A DNA stretch of 64,000 nt from JAMXLO01 sp963850535 (GTDB lineage: Bacteria; Pseudomonadota; Alphaproteobacteria; Acetobacterales; Acetobacteraceae), in NCBI GenBank assembly GCA_963850535.1, contig CAWKMC010000021.1, positions 153,773 through 217,772 on the forward strand, given 5' to 3'. The notes beneath the pieces are model-generated. The model was given only the letters and a program-made list of their open reading frames with translations, had not been told where the DNA came from and searched no databases. Of this stretch, positions 35,305 to 44,839 are shown piece by piece (the stretch's first letter is position 1; every line of letters starts with the position of its first letter). A program made the position numbers and the translations under genes.

Positions 35305-36521
35305 CGCAGACGCGGACCGGTATCCATCCCGAGCAGGGCGCGGCCTCCGATCGGATACCATTCGGAACCGATGGTGACAGTCTGGCCGACCACGTGCAGA
35401 TCCCGCCAGCACTCGGCCAGACGGCTTTCGGTCTTGAACGACGTGCTGCCGCCGAGCCGGTACATCAGGTCCATCGCGTCACGCGCGCATTCAGCGGCAA
35501 ACACGGGCGCCAGACGGCAGCGTGAACGCTGTTCGAGCGTGCTTTCCTTTCCGGCGGCGATGGTGTTCCAGATCTCGGTAATCATCGCGCTGCGATAAAT
35601 GCGGCCAGCATTCAACATTGCATCGGCACGACCGACCGCTTCCTGGACCTGCGGGCTGTCGTTCAGCCTGAATGTGCGACCACGCGGCGTCTTGTCGGCG
35701 GCAAGTTCGATCAGTGCGTCGATCCCGGCGCGAGCAATTCCGGTGATCACCGAGCTATGGTGCGGACCGACCCAGCACACGCTTGGCAGCGCATAGGTCA
35801 GGCCGGGCCAGCGCGACCACTGATTGTCCAGCGGCACGCCGGCATGGACCATGGTCCGGTGCTCGGGCAGGAACGCGTCGTTGACCGTCCAATCGAAGCT
35901 GCCCGTGCCGCGCAGACCGGCAACCTCCCAGCTTCCCGGCACGACCTGCGCCTCGGCGCGAGGAAACAGTGCACGCCAGTAGAGCGAGCCACCGTCTGGG
36001 CGCCGGCGCGGCTGGCCGTCATCGATGATCTGGAAGCTGCCCAGCATCCAATCGGCCTCCTGGCAGCCGGTGCCGAACGTCCAGCGGCCGCTGATGCGAT
36101 AGCCGCCGGGGACCGGCACCGCTTGGCCACCACCCTGCACTGCGGTGCCGGCGATGATCGACGGCGTGCCCTGGCCATGCACCTCCTCGACGCCCTGGTC
36201 TGGCAGGCCAAGGCTGACGAGTTGGCCGATGCTGTTGTTGCAGACATTCCAGCCAACCGATCCGGCGCTCTCGGCCATCACTTCCACGACGCGCAGATAG
36301 GTCAGGGGATCGACCTGGAGGCCGCCCAGCGAGCGAGGGATCAGCATGCGATAGAAGCCGGCGGCACGGAGCTGCTCGACCAGCGGCGGGGAAAGGCGCT
36401 GCTCGCGCTCGATCTGCTCATGGTAGCGGCGGATGTCTGGGCGCAGCGCAATGGCCGCCTGCACCAGCGGTTGGGCGTCAATGTCGGTCGGCAGACGGGT
36501 GTCTTCGGCGATGGCGTCCAT
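35301..36521 (-). CDS. Acyl-CoA dehydrogenase family flavoprotein (two-component monooxygenase-like)
   Basis: A 406-residue protein with the acyl-CoA dehydrogenase fold: helical N-terminus (LSPPLVEQLRAAGFYRMLIPRSLGG), central beta domain (GGYRISGRWTFGTGCQEADWML, VAGLRGTGSFDWTVNDAFLPEHRT) and helical C-terminus (AAECARDAMDLMYRLGGSTSFKTESRLAECWRDLHVVGQ). The ISGRWTFGTGCQ and GGSTSF-R-RDL-V motifs are those of the HsaA/DszC-like flavin monooxygenases rather than true dehydrogenases. No flavin reductase gene is adjacent. Divergent from the SDR at 36632. Confidence 0.88.
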   Translation of the reverse strand: MDAIAEDTRLPTDIDAQPLVQAAIALRPDIRRYHEQIEREQRLSPPLVEQLRAAGFYRMLIPRSLGGLQVDPLTYLRVVEVMAESAGSVGWNVCNNSIGQLVSLGLPDQGVEEVHGQGTPSIIAGTAVQGGGQAVPVPGGYRISGRWTFGTGCQEADWMLGSFQIIDDGQPRRRPDGGSLYWRALFPRAEAQVVPGSWEVAGLRGTGSFDWTVNDAFLPEHRTMVHAGVPLDNQWSRWPGLTYALPSVCWVGPHHSSVITGIARAGIDALIELAADKTPRGRTFRLNDSPQVQEAVGRADAMLNAGRIYRSAMITEIWNTIAAGKESTLEQRSRCRLAPVFAAECARDAMDLMYRLGGSTSFKTESRLAECWRDLHVVGQTVTIGSEWYPIGGRALLGMDTGPRLR

Positions 36522-36631
36522 TCGTTTGCTCCTGCCGCGATACGTTCAGACGGTGACGGGATGCCCGGCCGCCACAGTAGCATCGCTGCAGGGAGAGGCT
36601 ATGGTTGGCGGTCCGGATCGGGGGAACAAGG

Positions 36632-37390
36632 ATGGCACGGCTTGAGGGGAAGATCGCTCTGATCACCGGCGCCGGTACTGGCATTGGTCGCGCCGCCGCG
36701 CGCGCCATGGCGGCGGAAGGCGCCCGCGTCGTCGTCGCTGAGATCGATGCCGCAGCCGGTGAGCAGACCGCGCAAATCGTGACCCAGGCAGGTGGCGAAT
36801 GCATCGCCGTTACGACGGACGTGACCCAGGAGGACAGCGTACGTGCCGCGATCGACACCGCCGTCCGGCGCTATGGCGGGCTGCACATCCTGCACAACAA
36901 CGCGGGTGGCTCGACGCCACGGGACAACACGGTGGTCGAGGCGCCGATCGACGAGTTCTGGCGGGCGATCCGCCTGGATCTATTCGGCACGTTCCTGGGC
37001 TGCCGGTTCGGCATTCCGGCGATCATCGCCTCGGGCGGCGGATCGGTGATCAACATGGCGTCGAACGTCGCACTGATGGGGATCGCCGGCCTCGACTGCT
37101 ACACCGCGGCGAAAGGCGGCATCGCGGCGATCACCCGGTCGATGGCGGTGGAGTTCGCGCCACAGAAGGTGCGGGTCAATGCGATTGCGCCGGCGGCGAC
37201 GATGACCGATCGCGTGCGCGGCCGCTTCGAGGCAGGCAATCCGCGCGTCACCAAGATTGCGGACGCGCACCTGGTCGGACTGATCCAACCGGAGGACATC
37301 GCCAACATGGCGGTGTTCCTGGGCTCCGACGAGTCCCGCATGGTCACCGGACACGTCTATCCGGTGGACAGCGGGGTGACGATCTCCTGA
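36632..37390 (+). CDS. Short-chain dehydrogenase/reductase
   Basis: A 252-residue SDR: IALITGAGTGIGRAAARAMAAEGA (TGxxxGIG), VVVAEIDAAAGEQ, NNAGGSTP, active-site Ser in INMASNVALMG, YTAAKGGIAAITRS and a C-terminal VTGHVYPVDSGVTIS. The ATG at 36632 is preceded by gggggaacaagg and is favoured over the upstream in-frame ATG at 36605. NAD(P)-dependent; substrate unknown. Confidence 0.92.
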   Translation: MARLEGKIALITGAGTGIGRAAARAMAAEGARVVVAEIDAAAGEQTAQIVTQAGGECIAVTTDVTQEDSVRAAIDTAVRRYGGLHILHNNAGGSTPRDNTVVEAPIDEFWRAIRLDLFGTFLGCRFGIPAIIASGGGSVINMASNVALMGIAGLDCYTAAKGGIAAITRSMAVEFAPQKVRVNAIAPAATMTDRVRGRFEAGNPRVTKIADAHLVGLIQPEDIANMAVFLGSDESRMVTGHVYPVDSGVTIS

Positions 37391-37460
37391 CCGCGAGATG
37401 CGTCCTGTGCCTCGCCGTGGGTTCAGGCGCGATGCACGCCCTCGCATGCCGCCATTCTCG

Positions 37461-39158
37461 TCAGGCGGCGCGTACCTCCGCCACGAACGAGCCGACTTCG
37501 GTTGTCAGGCGATCTGCCTGCCTGGATAGATCGCCGGCAGCCTGCAGCACTTGCCCCGCAGCCTGGCCGGTTTCACTTGCGGCCTGGCTGACACCGGCAA
37601 TGTTTGTCGTCACCTCGCGCGTACTCGATGCCGTCTGCTGCACGTTGCGGGCGATCTCGGCGGTGGCCGCGCCCTGCTCTTCGACTGCTGACGCGATCGT
37701 GGTCGTGATCATGCTGACCTCTTCGATCGTGTCCGCAATTCCTTTGATCGCACTGACCGCTTCTTCCGTCGCTGACTGGATCTGCGCAATCTGCGAGCTG
37801 ATCTCATCTGTTGCCTTGGCGGTCTGGTTGGCGAGGCTCTTCACCTCGGACGCAACCACGGCAAAACCCTTTCCGGCATCGCCTGCACGCGCCGCTTCGA
37901 TGGTGGCGTTCAGGGCCAGCAGGTTCGTCTGGCCAGCAATGCTGGAGATCATTTCGACAACCTGACCGATCTTCTGCGCACCGTCTGCCAGAGCACGAAC
38001 GATGCCATTGGTCTGGCGAGCATCGTTGACCGCCTTTTCAGTAATCTTCGCCGAATGCGCCACCTGGTGATTGATCTCGCCGATTGAACTGGTCAATTCC
38101 TCGGCGGCCGTGGCGACCGTCTGGACTCCGGCGCTCGCCTCTTCGGCTGCTGCCGCGACGTTCGCAGCTTGCTGATTGGTCTGCGTAGCGGTTGACGACA
38201 TCGACTGCGCCGTCGCCTCCATTTCCGTCGAGGCGGACGACAATACGCCAACAAGGCTGCTGATCTTGTTCTCGAACTCGCTCACCAGGCTCTCCAGCCG
38301 CTGCGCCTTTTGCTGCCTCGCGGCCCCGGCGGCCTTCTCGGCACCGGCAAGCTGGTCAGCCTTGATCATACTCTCCTTGAAGACCTCGACCGCGGCTGCC
38401 ATCTGGCCAACCTCGTCGCCGCGGCCGCGAGCGGGGATCTCCACCGTCATGTCCTTTGCGGCCAACCGGTGCATCGCTGCCGTCATGGCCTGGATCGGTT
38501 TGGCGATTGCGCGGATCGTCAGATATCCCGCGGACGCGGCGACGATGACACTTAGGCCTAGTAGCGTGAGGACAACCAACCGCCCTGTACGATAATCGGT
38601 GGAGGCCTGATCCGCCCCTTGCCTCCCCGCATCTACATTGTACGCAATGTCCTTAATGATCGCCGCGTCAGCCTGCTCTCCGATTGCCACGAGATCGCTC
38701 AAGCCAGCGGTTGCGTCCTCGAACTTGCCCGCATGCAGCAGGCCTAGTGCCCGTTTCGTTGTTTCGAGATAAGACCGCCACGCCGTCTGGTAATCGGCGT
38801 AGAGCCGTTTCTCCTCATCCGTTGCGACGGTCGGAGCATACTTCGCTTCCGGTGCTCCAAGGGCAATGTTCCACTCAGCGAGGGACTTCTCGATCGCGTC
38901 CAGGTCGCCGCCACTCGCCTTGCCGTAAATCGCCTTGCTGACAACGAGCCGGTAATGCAGGACCGCGGCACGCATTTCCCCGAGGTAGCCAATCCCCAGC
39001 ATGGCATCGTTGGTGACGTCCTCGACGCTCGCGTTCAGCGTCGAAAATTTCTGCAATGACGCAGCTCCAAGCACTGCAATGACGACAACAAGCGAGCAGA
39101 ATGCCGCGACGATCTTGTTGCGTATTGACAAATTGCCCAGAATGCCAGCCACAGACAC
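37461..39158 (-). CDS. Methyl-accepting chemotaxis protein
   Basis: A 565-residue chemoreceptor. TM1 (KIVAAFCSLVVVIAVLGAA), a four-helix-bundle periplasmic domain of about 150 residues, TM2 (LVVLTLLGLSVIVAASAGYLTI), HAMP (IAKPIQAMTAAMHRLAAKDMTVEIPARGRGDEVGQMA, in parts), then the signalling domain with tip motif IAGQTNLLALNATIEAARAG and GKGFAVVASEVKSLANQTA. I prefer the GTG at 39158 over the TTG at 39176, because ggaggg lies at the right distance before it. It is convergent with the SDR gene; no che genes are in the window. Confidence 0.93.
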   Translation of the reverse strand: MSVAGILGNLSIRNKIVAAFCSLVVVIAVLGAASLQKFSTLNASVEDVTNDAMLGIGYLGEMRAAVLHYRLVVSKAIYGKASGGDLDAIEKSLAEWNIALGAPEAKYAPTVATDEEKRLYADYQTAWRSYLETTKRALGLLHAGKFEDATAGLSDLVAIGEQADAAIIKDIAYNVDAGRQGADQASTDYRTGRLVVLTLLGLSVIVAASAGYLTIRAIAKPIQAMTAAMHRLAAKDMTVEIPARGRGDEVGQMAAAVEVFKESMIKADQLAGAEKAAGAARQQKAQRLESLVSEFENKISSLVGVLSSASTEMEATAQSMSSTATQTNQQAANVAAAAEEASAGVQTVATAAEELTSSIGEINHQVAHSAKITEKAVNDARQTNGIVRALADGAQKIGQVVEMISSIAGQTNLLALNATIEAARAGDAGKGFAVVASEVKSLANQTAKATDEISSQIAQIQSATEEAVSAIKGIADTIEEVSMITTTIASAVEEQGAATAEIARNVQQTASSTREVTTNIAGVSQAASETGQAAGQVLQAAGDLSRQADRLTTEVGSFVAEVRAA

Positions 39159-39278
39159 GGAAGATCCCTCCGTCAAATGGACCTTCCTGTGTAACGAGGC
39201 AGTCTCTACAGTTAGTTAACGAACGCAACCAGCCGAATCTGTGGCTCGACGGCGGCTCGCTTTACGCCGCCCGAACCC

Positions 39279-40667
39279 TCAGGCCTTGACCTCCGCGAGC
39301 GACGAGTCGATCTCCTCGATCGACCGCCCTTTCGTCTCGAATCCCACCAGCCAGAACGCTGTCGCAGCGAGCGCGTACCAGAACGCCAGGAACAGGAACG
39401 CCGGGACGATCGCGTCCAGTGTAGCCTTCGGACTGACGTAGTTGGAAGAACCGATGATCAGCGCCAGGCCAAGTGGGCCGATGATCTTACCCAGGTTGCC
39501 GACGCCATAGCCAAACCCCATGCCGCTGGCACGCAGTTTGGCCGGCCAGACTTCGGCGATATACGGGCCGATGATCGCGTAACTGCCATCGCCGAAGAAG
39601 CGCTGCGCCATCACCAGCACGAAGAACAGCGACACGCCGCCGATCCACACGCTGTTCATATAGCCGGCTAGCGCCATGGTGATCGCGCCACCATAGCCGA
39701 TCAGCATGCCCGACGCGCGGCGGCCGATCGCATCCGACAGGTACGAGCACAGCAAGCGTCCCGCTATGCCCACCAGGGACACGTAGATCATCAAGTACGA
39801 CGCCTCGGCCGGCGTTACGCGCAGCACCAGCACGAACAGTGCCGTGATCCACAGCAGCAACCCAACCCCACCAGTTTGGCTGATCGCCGTCAGGCACGCC
39901 GCGGCGACGCTGCGCGGATACCGGAACAGCTGGCGCCACGGCACGGATTTCACCTCGTCTGGGATTTCCGCGGGTAGACTGATCTGCCGCGGATCGACCT
40001 GCAGCGCCCAGGCGAGTGACCTGCGTGCCTCTTCCATCCTGCCCTGGCGCAACAGCCAGTGCGGCAATTCCGGAACCCAATAGCGAATCATCAGCACCAG
40101 TGCCGCCGGTGCGAGCCCAACAAGGAACAGACCACGCCAGCCGATCACCGGCGCCAGAAAAGCACCCGACACCGCGCCCAACAGGTTGCCGGCTGGAAGC
40201 AGCACGGTGGTCAGACCACTCACCCACCCTCGCTTGTACGCCGGTACGAACTCCTGTACCAGCGGAATATCAACAGCGATCAGACCGGCGTTGCCGAAGC
40301 CGACGAAGAAGCGGAAGAAAGCGAGGAACAGCCAACCAGGGATCAGCGCGCTCTGGTCCGGCGTCAGCGCCATGATGCCTGTGGCGATTGCCACATTCAG
40401 CGCTGTCGCCATAAAGATCTGGCGCCGACCAAATTTGTCTGCCATCCAGCCCCAGAAGAATGCGCCGGGAACAGCGCCGAGACCGGACGCCAATAGGATC
40501 ATCGCCGACTGACCAAACGTCAGTTGCCAGGAGCCGATGATAAAAGCCAGCACGTAGCCGATCAGGAAGAAATCGAAGAAGTCCAGCATATCGCCGAGAT
40601 TCGCCGTCGCGATGATTCGCCACTGGTTTCTGGTCAGCCTTTCCTGGCGCTCGAGGTGTTCGAGCAT
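39279..40667 (-). CDS. MFS transporter, sugar/aromatic-acid porter type
   Basis: A 462-residue, 12-helix MFS protein: NLGDMLDFFDFFLIGYVLAFII, GWMADKFGRRQIFM (motif A), FFVGFGNAGLIAVDIPLVQEFVPAYKRG, and YLSDAIGRRASGMLIG in the second half. The pattern fits importers of organic acids or aromatic acids. The gene is divergent from a Rieske oxygenase at 40829 (160-bp shared promoter region), so uptake of the oxygenase substrate is a reasonable inference. Confidence 0.91.
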   Translation of the reverse strand: MLEHLERQERLTRNQWRIIATANLGDMLDFFDFFLIGYVLAFIIGSWQLTFGQSAMILLASGLGAVPGAFFWGWMADKFGRRQIFMATALNVAIATGIMALTPDQSALIPGWLFLAFFRFFVGFGNAGLIAVDIPLVQEFVPAYKRGWVSGLTTVLLPAGNLLGAVSGAFLAPVIGWRGLFLVGLAPAALVLMIRYWVPELPHWLLRQGRMEEARRSLAWALQVDPRQISLPAEIPDEVKSVPWRQLFRYPRSVAAACLTAISQTGGVGLLLWITALFVLVLRVTPAEASYLMIYVSLVGIAGRLLCSYLSDAIGRRASGMLIGYGGAITMALAGYMNSVWIGGVSLFFVLVMAQRFFGDGSYAIIGPYIAEVWPAKLRASGMGFGYGVGNLGKIIGPLGLALIIGSSNYVSPKATLDAIVPAFLFLAFWYALAATAFWLVGFETKGRSIEEIDSSLAEVKA

Positions 40668-40828
40668 TGCGTTCTCCCTGTGATCTTCGTTCCCTCAACG
40701 GCGTACGCACATTGGCGCCCGTTCGCGCCATCGCAGCGCACAGGTTCGGGGCTGGTTCTTTTGCCAGCCGTCAATTACCATACGCATTGGGCTCAGGCTT
40801 TGTCAGCACTAATTTCTGGGAGCGAAGC

Positions 40829-42145
40829 ATGACCAACGCGATCGAAAGCGAGCAGCTCACGCGGGTCGGTCCAGGCACCATGATGGGCGATCTGATGCGG
40901 CAGTACTGGCTGCCCGCGGCAAAGTCATCTGAGGTCGTCGCCGGTGGCGATCCTCTGCGGCTGATGCTGCTGGGCGAACGCCTGATTGCGTTCCGCGACA
41001 AGGCAGGACGTGTTGGCGTGATGGATCATCGCTGCCCGCACCGCTGCGCATCGCTGTTCTTCGGACGGAACGAGGATGGCGGCATACGTTGCGTTTATCA
41101 CGGCTGGAAATTCGACGCGGACGGCAATTGTATCGACATGCCCAACGTGCCGCCGGATCAGGACTTCCGGCAAAAGGTCCACGCGAAAACCTATAAGGTG
41201 ACTGAACGCGCCGGCGTCATCTGGGTGTATATGGGTGAACGTGAGGCGGCGCCGCCGATGCCGGAGATCGAGGCGACGCTGCTCCCAGACAGCGATCTAT
41301 CCATCATGTTCACGCAACGCGAATGCAACTGGCTGCAGGCGCTGGAAGGCGACATCGACACGTCGCATTTCAGTTGGCTGCATGTCGGGTCGGTGCGGCC
41401 CGAGCAGGTCGATCCGGACAACTGGCTGATGTACCAGGTCGCCAATCGCGCTCCCGAGTATCACGTCACCGACACCGACTGGGGCACGATGTATTGCGCC
41501 TATCGGGCCGCCGAGAACAACGGGACCTATTGGCGCTTTGCGCACTTCGCTTTCCCGTTCTGGACCTTCATCCCGCAAGGCGACTTCGTCGATCGAGTGA
41601 TCGCCCGCGCCTGGGTGCCGATGGACGACACGCACGTAATGTTCGTCGGCTTCTCCTGGAAGCAGGCGTCCCGTACCGCAGCGCTGTCGGGCGGCAAACC
41701 AATTCCGGGTGCGACGATGGCGCCCGAGATGCTGCCGAACAGCACCGACTGGTTCGGGCGCTTCCGTCCGGCGCAGAATGCGACGAACGACTACCTGATC
41801 GATCGCGAGGCGCAGCGCAACGACGAAATCTACACCGGCATCACGCACATCGCGATGCAGGACCAGGCGATCACCGAGAGCATGGGCGCGATCGTCGATC
41901 ACTCGTTCGAGCACCTCGCGCCCAGCGACCAGATGATCACGCGCACGCGCCGTCGCCTGCTGATCGCGGCGCGTGCACTAAGCGAGAAAGGCACGGCCCC
42001 GCCTTGCGTCGATCAGCCGGAACTCTTCCAGCAGGTGCGCAGCGGCGAAGCGGTGCTGGTGGCGAACGACTGGCAGTCGGCATATCGCGAGCGGTTGCAG
42101 CATGCCGTTCGGCCGGCGCTGGCGCCCCGTCAGGCAGCCGAATAG
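40829..42145 (+). CDS. Rieske-type aromatic ring-hydroxylating oxygenase, alpha subunit
   Basis: A 438-residue oxygenase. Rieske 2Fe-2S site Cys69-x-His71 and Cys88-x-x-His91 (DHRCPHRCAS, RCVYHGWKFD). Mononuclear-iron site with DTSHFSWLHVG (His180 and His185). Overall it resembles the phthalate 4,5-dioxygenase/vanillate demethylase group, in which the alpha subunit acts with a separate reductase. No reductase gene is in the window. The start ATG 40829 follows gggagcgaag; the longer upstream frame lacks family similarity. Confidence 0.92.
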   Translation: MTNAIESEQLTRVGPGTMMGDLMRQYWLPAAKSSEVVAGGDPLRLMLLGERLIAFRDKAGRVGVMDHRCPHRCASLFFGRNEDGGIRCVYHGWKFDADGNCIDMPNVPPDQDFRQKVHAKTYKVTERAGVIWVYMGEREAAPPMPEIEATLLPDSDLSIMFTQRECNWLQALEGDIDTSHFSWLHVGSVRPEQVDPDNWLMYQVANRAPEYHVTDTDWGTMYCAYRAAENNGTYWRFAHFAFPFWTFIPQGDFVDRVIARAWVPMDDTHVMFVGFSWKQASRTAALSGGKPIPGATMAPEMLPNSTDWFGRFRPAQNATNDYLIDREAQRNDEIYTGITHIAMQDQAITESMGAIVDHSFEHLAPSDQMITRTRRRLLIAARALSEKGTAPPCVDQPELFQQVRSGEAVLVANDWQSAYRERLQHAVRPALAPRQAAE

Positions 42146-42230
42146 GTGGATGGAACGACGTACGACTTGCAGGCTTGCGGCGCACCTTGGCTTCCGTGCG
42201 GCGGTACTGCGCGGCTCGTTCAGACCAGGC

Positions 42231-42980
42231 TCAGCCGTCGCCGCGGTGTCGCATGATCGCCGCGGCAAAAGTCCCAAGCCCGAAATTGATCGCAATCCCG
42301 GTAAGCGACAGCAACACCAGCGCGGCGAACATGCGTGGCACTTGCAGCCGGTAGCCGGCTTCAAGAATGCGATACGCCAGTCCTGAGGCGAACCCGCCGG
42401 AACCCGCGACGAACTCGGCCACCACGGCACCAACCAACGCGAGGCCACCTGATATGCGCAGTCCGGCAAGAAAGAAGGGCAACGCTGCCGGCAGGCGCAG
42501 CCGCCACAGCGTGGCGACACACCCTGCGCCATAAAGCCGGAACAGGTCCGCAAGTTCAGCCGGCGCCGATGCCAGCCCTGCCGCCGTATTGGCGAACACC
42601 GGAAAGAACGCGACGATGGTGGCGCACACCACAAGCGAAGCGAACGGGTTGCCGACCCAGACGATGATCAATGGCGCGATCGCGACGATGGGTGTCACTT
42701 GCAGCACCACAGCCCAGGGCTGGATCGCGGCCGCAAGCAATCGGCTCGATGCAATGCCGACCGCGAGCAGAACGCCCAGTGCTGCGGCCACCAACAACGC
42801 GACAAACGTCACTATCAACGTTGATGCAAGTGAGAACAGCAATCCAGCGGGATCCGCCAGGAACGCCGCGATGATCGCAACTGGTCCCGGCACCAGGTAG
42901 GACGGCACGCCGCTGATCCGCACCGCCGCTTCCCATACCAGCAGTGTCAGCAGGCCAAACAGGGCAGGGGCGTATTTCAC
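42231..42980 (-). CDS. ABC transporter permease (NitT/TauT-ThiX type)
   Basis: A 249-residue permease with about six helices: ALFGLLTLLVWEAAVRISG, FSLASTLIVTFVALLVAAALGVLLAVGIASS, QVTPIVAIAPLIIVWVGNPFASL and VGAVVAEFVAGSGGFASGLAYRI with the EAA-type loop. The start is a GTG at 42980 whose second and third bases overlap the stop of the ATPase gene, so the two are translationally coupled. The longer upstream frame is a shadow of the ATPase gene. Confidence 0.9.
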   Translation of the reverse strand: MKYAPALFGLLTLLVWEAAVRISGVPSYLVPGPVAIIAAFLADPAGLLFSLASTLIVTFVALLVAAALGVLLAVGIASSRLLAAAIQPWAVVLQVTPIVAIAPLIIVWVGNPFASLVVCATIVAFFPVFANTAAGLASAPAELADLFRLYGAGCVATLWRLRLPAALPFFLAGLRISGGLALVGAVVAEFVAGSGGFASGLAYRILEAGYRLQVPRMFAALVLLSLTGIAINFGLGTFAAAIMRHRGDG

Positions 42981-43714
42981 GCCGCCGACGAACGCTGCAC
43001 ATCGTGCGTCACCTGCGCTACCAGGGCGGCGTAGGCCGGCGCCAGCCGTGCCTCCGGGCCAGGCTGCAACGGGGAAGCAACCTCGTGGTCGATCCGTCCC
43101 GGCCGCGGCGTCATCAGCACGATGCGGCGCGCGAGAAACGCCGCCTCGTAGATCGAGTGTGTCACGAACACGACCGTGCAGCGCAGGTCCTGCCACAACG
43201 ACAGCAGGTCTTCCTGCAACTTGTGCCGTGTGAACTCGTCGAGTGCAGCAAACGGTTCATCCATCAGCAACAGACGAGGCCGCGTCACCAGGGCGCGAGC
43301 GATTGAAACGCGCATGCGCATCCCGCCCGAGAGTTGCCGAGGCCGCGCCGCCTCAAATCCATTTAGGCCGACCCGATGCAACGCGGCGTGCACTTCGGAT
43401 ATTGCCTGATCACGCGGCGCGCGCCTCAGCCGCAACGGCAGGAACACGTTGTCCGCTGCACTCGCCCATGGGAGCAATGTCGCATCCTGAAACACGAAGC
43501 CGATATCTCCCGGTTTCGGCGCGTGTCCCGGCTGCCATGCCAGAAATCCGCTGTCAGGCTGGTCCAGCCCGGCAATCAGCCGCAGCAGCGTCGACTTGCC
43601 ACAGCCGGAAGGTCCGAGCAGTGCGACGAAGTCGCCTGCATCGATGTCGAGCGACACATCATGCAACGCCTGCACGGCACCGAAGCGCCGGCCGACTTCG
43701 GTCAGCCGCAGCAT
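42977..43714 (-). CDS. ABC transporter ATP-binding protein (NitT/TauT type)
   Basis: A 245-residue ATPase with all motifs: LLGPSGCGKSTLLRLIAGLDQ (Walker A), VFQDATLLPWASAADNV (Q-loop), LSGGMRMRVSIARALV (signature), LLLMDEPFAALDEFTR (Walker B) and VVFVTHSIYEAAFLA (H-loop). Middle gene of a substrate-binding protein/ATPase/permease trio on the minus strand. The partner permease overlaps its stop. Confidence 0.92.
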   Translation of the reverse strand: MLRLTEVGRRFGAVQALHDVSLDIDAGDFVALLGPSGCGKSTLLRLIAGLDQPDSGFLAWQPGHAPKPGDIGFVFQDATLLPWASAADNVFLPLRLRRAPRDQAISEVHAALHRVGLNGFEAARPRQLSGGMRMRVSIARALVTRPRLLLMDEPFAALDEFTRHKLQEDLLSLWQDLRCTVVFVTHSIYEAAFLARRIVLMTPRPGRIDHEVASPLQPGPEARLAPAYAALVAQVTHDVQRSSAA

Positions 43715-43716
43715 CT

Positions 43717-43761
43717 GTCATTGCGAGCGAAGCGAAGCAATCCCGATGGGCCTTGCTTCGC
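43717..43761. repeat. Interspersed palindromic repeat between ABC genes
   Basis: The 28-base element gtcattgcgagcgaagcgaa plus gcaatccc (43717-43744) is a form of a widespread intergenic repeat of alphaproteobacteria. Its 3' part forms a perfect 9-bp stem, gcgaagcaa (43732-43740) with ttgcttcgc (43753-43761). It lies between the substrate-binding protein gene and the ATPase gene of one operon, so it may lower or protect the downstream message. One copy only in this window. Confidence 0.6.
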
Positions 43762-43794
43762 CGCCGCTCTCCAGGCCAGACCGCAGATACATGC

Positions 43795-44775
43795 CTACTT
43801 CTTCATCTCCATGCCGACGCGCTGATCAACAAACCGTAGCGTGTAGGCCTTCGTCACATCCAGCCCCTGCGGATAAACACCAACATCGGCCATTGACCGG
43901 TAGAATTCGTTCCATCGCGCATCGGTCATCGCGCCAATGCCGAGCCTCAGCGCGTCGCCTGAATCGACGATGCCATGCGCCTTCATCACCTCGCGCCCGT
44001 ATGCCAGCAGCGCATCCGTCATCTCCGGGTTGTCCTGTCTGATCAGCTTATTGGCAGGCGCCGGATCGCCGTGCAGGTACCAGTACCATCCCTCGATCGA
44101 TGCATTGATGAAGCGTTGCACCACGTCAGGTTTCTCGCTCACCAGTTTCGTACTGGTAGTGACGATATTGGCATACCCGGCATAACCCGCATCGGCGAGT
44201 AGCAGCACGACCGGCCTCTCGTGCGTCGCTTGTTCGATGGCAAACGGTTCGGATCCCAGATATCCCTGTTGTACGAGTGCCTTGTCAGCAAGGAACGGCT
44301 GCAGGTTGAACGTGTAGCTGCGGATCTGTGCGTCGCTGTAGCCGTACTTGCCCGCCAGAAATCGCCACCAGCCGGCACGCGTATCCGCCCCGATCAGGAT
44401 TGGTTTGCCCTTCAGCGCCGCGAAGCTGTCGTTGCCCTGACCGGGATGCGCGATCAGCACCGACGGATCCTTCTGAAACATCGCGGCAATGGCGACGAAC
44501 GGCAGATCCTGCTGAACGAACTCAATGGCGCGCCCACCGCCCAGATTGAAATCCAGTCGCCCCGCCATCATGAGCTGCATCTGGTTCACTTGCGGGCCGC
44601 CTTGACGGATCGTCACCTTCAGACCGTGCTGCCGGTACAGACCGGTAGCGAGCGCCTGGTAGTAGCCGCCGTATTCCGCCTCAGCCAGCCAATCGAGACC
44701 GAAAGTGATCGCATCCTCTGCCCGTGCCGCGGTGCTGCCGAGCAACAGGATCAGAAGAGCGGCAAACCGTAGCAT
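43795..44775 (-). CDS. NMT1/THI5-like substrate-binding protein of an ABC importer
   Basis: A 326-residue periplasmic protein: signal peptide (FAALLILLLGSTAARAE), then ITFGLDWLAEAEYGGYYQALATGLYRQHGLKVTIRQGGPQ, AGRLDFNLGGGRAIEFVQQ, GKPILIGADTRAGWW and VVQRFINASIEGWYWYLHGD. NMT1 proteins bind thiamine-pyrimidine precursors, riboflavin, nitrate or sulfonates. The opening GLDWLAEAEYGGYYQA pattern fits the pyrimidine/organic ligand group better than nitrate. Starts at ATG 44775; the longer frame is a shadow of the DUF1491 gene. Confidence 0.9.
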   Translation of the reverse strand: MLRFAALLILLLGSTAARAEDAITFGLDWLAEAEYGGYYQALATGLYRQHGLKVTIRQGGPQVNQMQLMMAGRLDFNLGGGRAIEFVQQDLPFVAIAAMFQKDPSVLIAHPGQGNDSFAALKGKPILIGADTRAGWWRFLAGKYGYSDAQIRSYTFNLQPFLADKALVQQGYLGSEPFAIEQATHERPVVLLLADAGYAGYANIVTTSTKLVSEKPDVVQRFINASIEGWYWYLHGDPAPANKLIRQDNPEMTDALLAYGREVMKAHGIVDSGDALRLGIGAMTDARWNEFYRSMADVGVYPQGLDVTKAYTLRFVDQRVGMEMKK

Positions 44776-44839
44776 GCGGACCTCGATTCGCGCTGTGGCC
44801 TCCCCATCCTGCACAATGGCGCTGCGATCGGGGAGAGGC

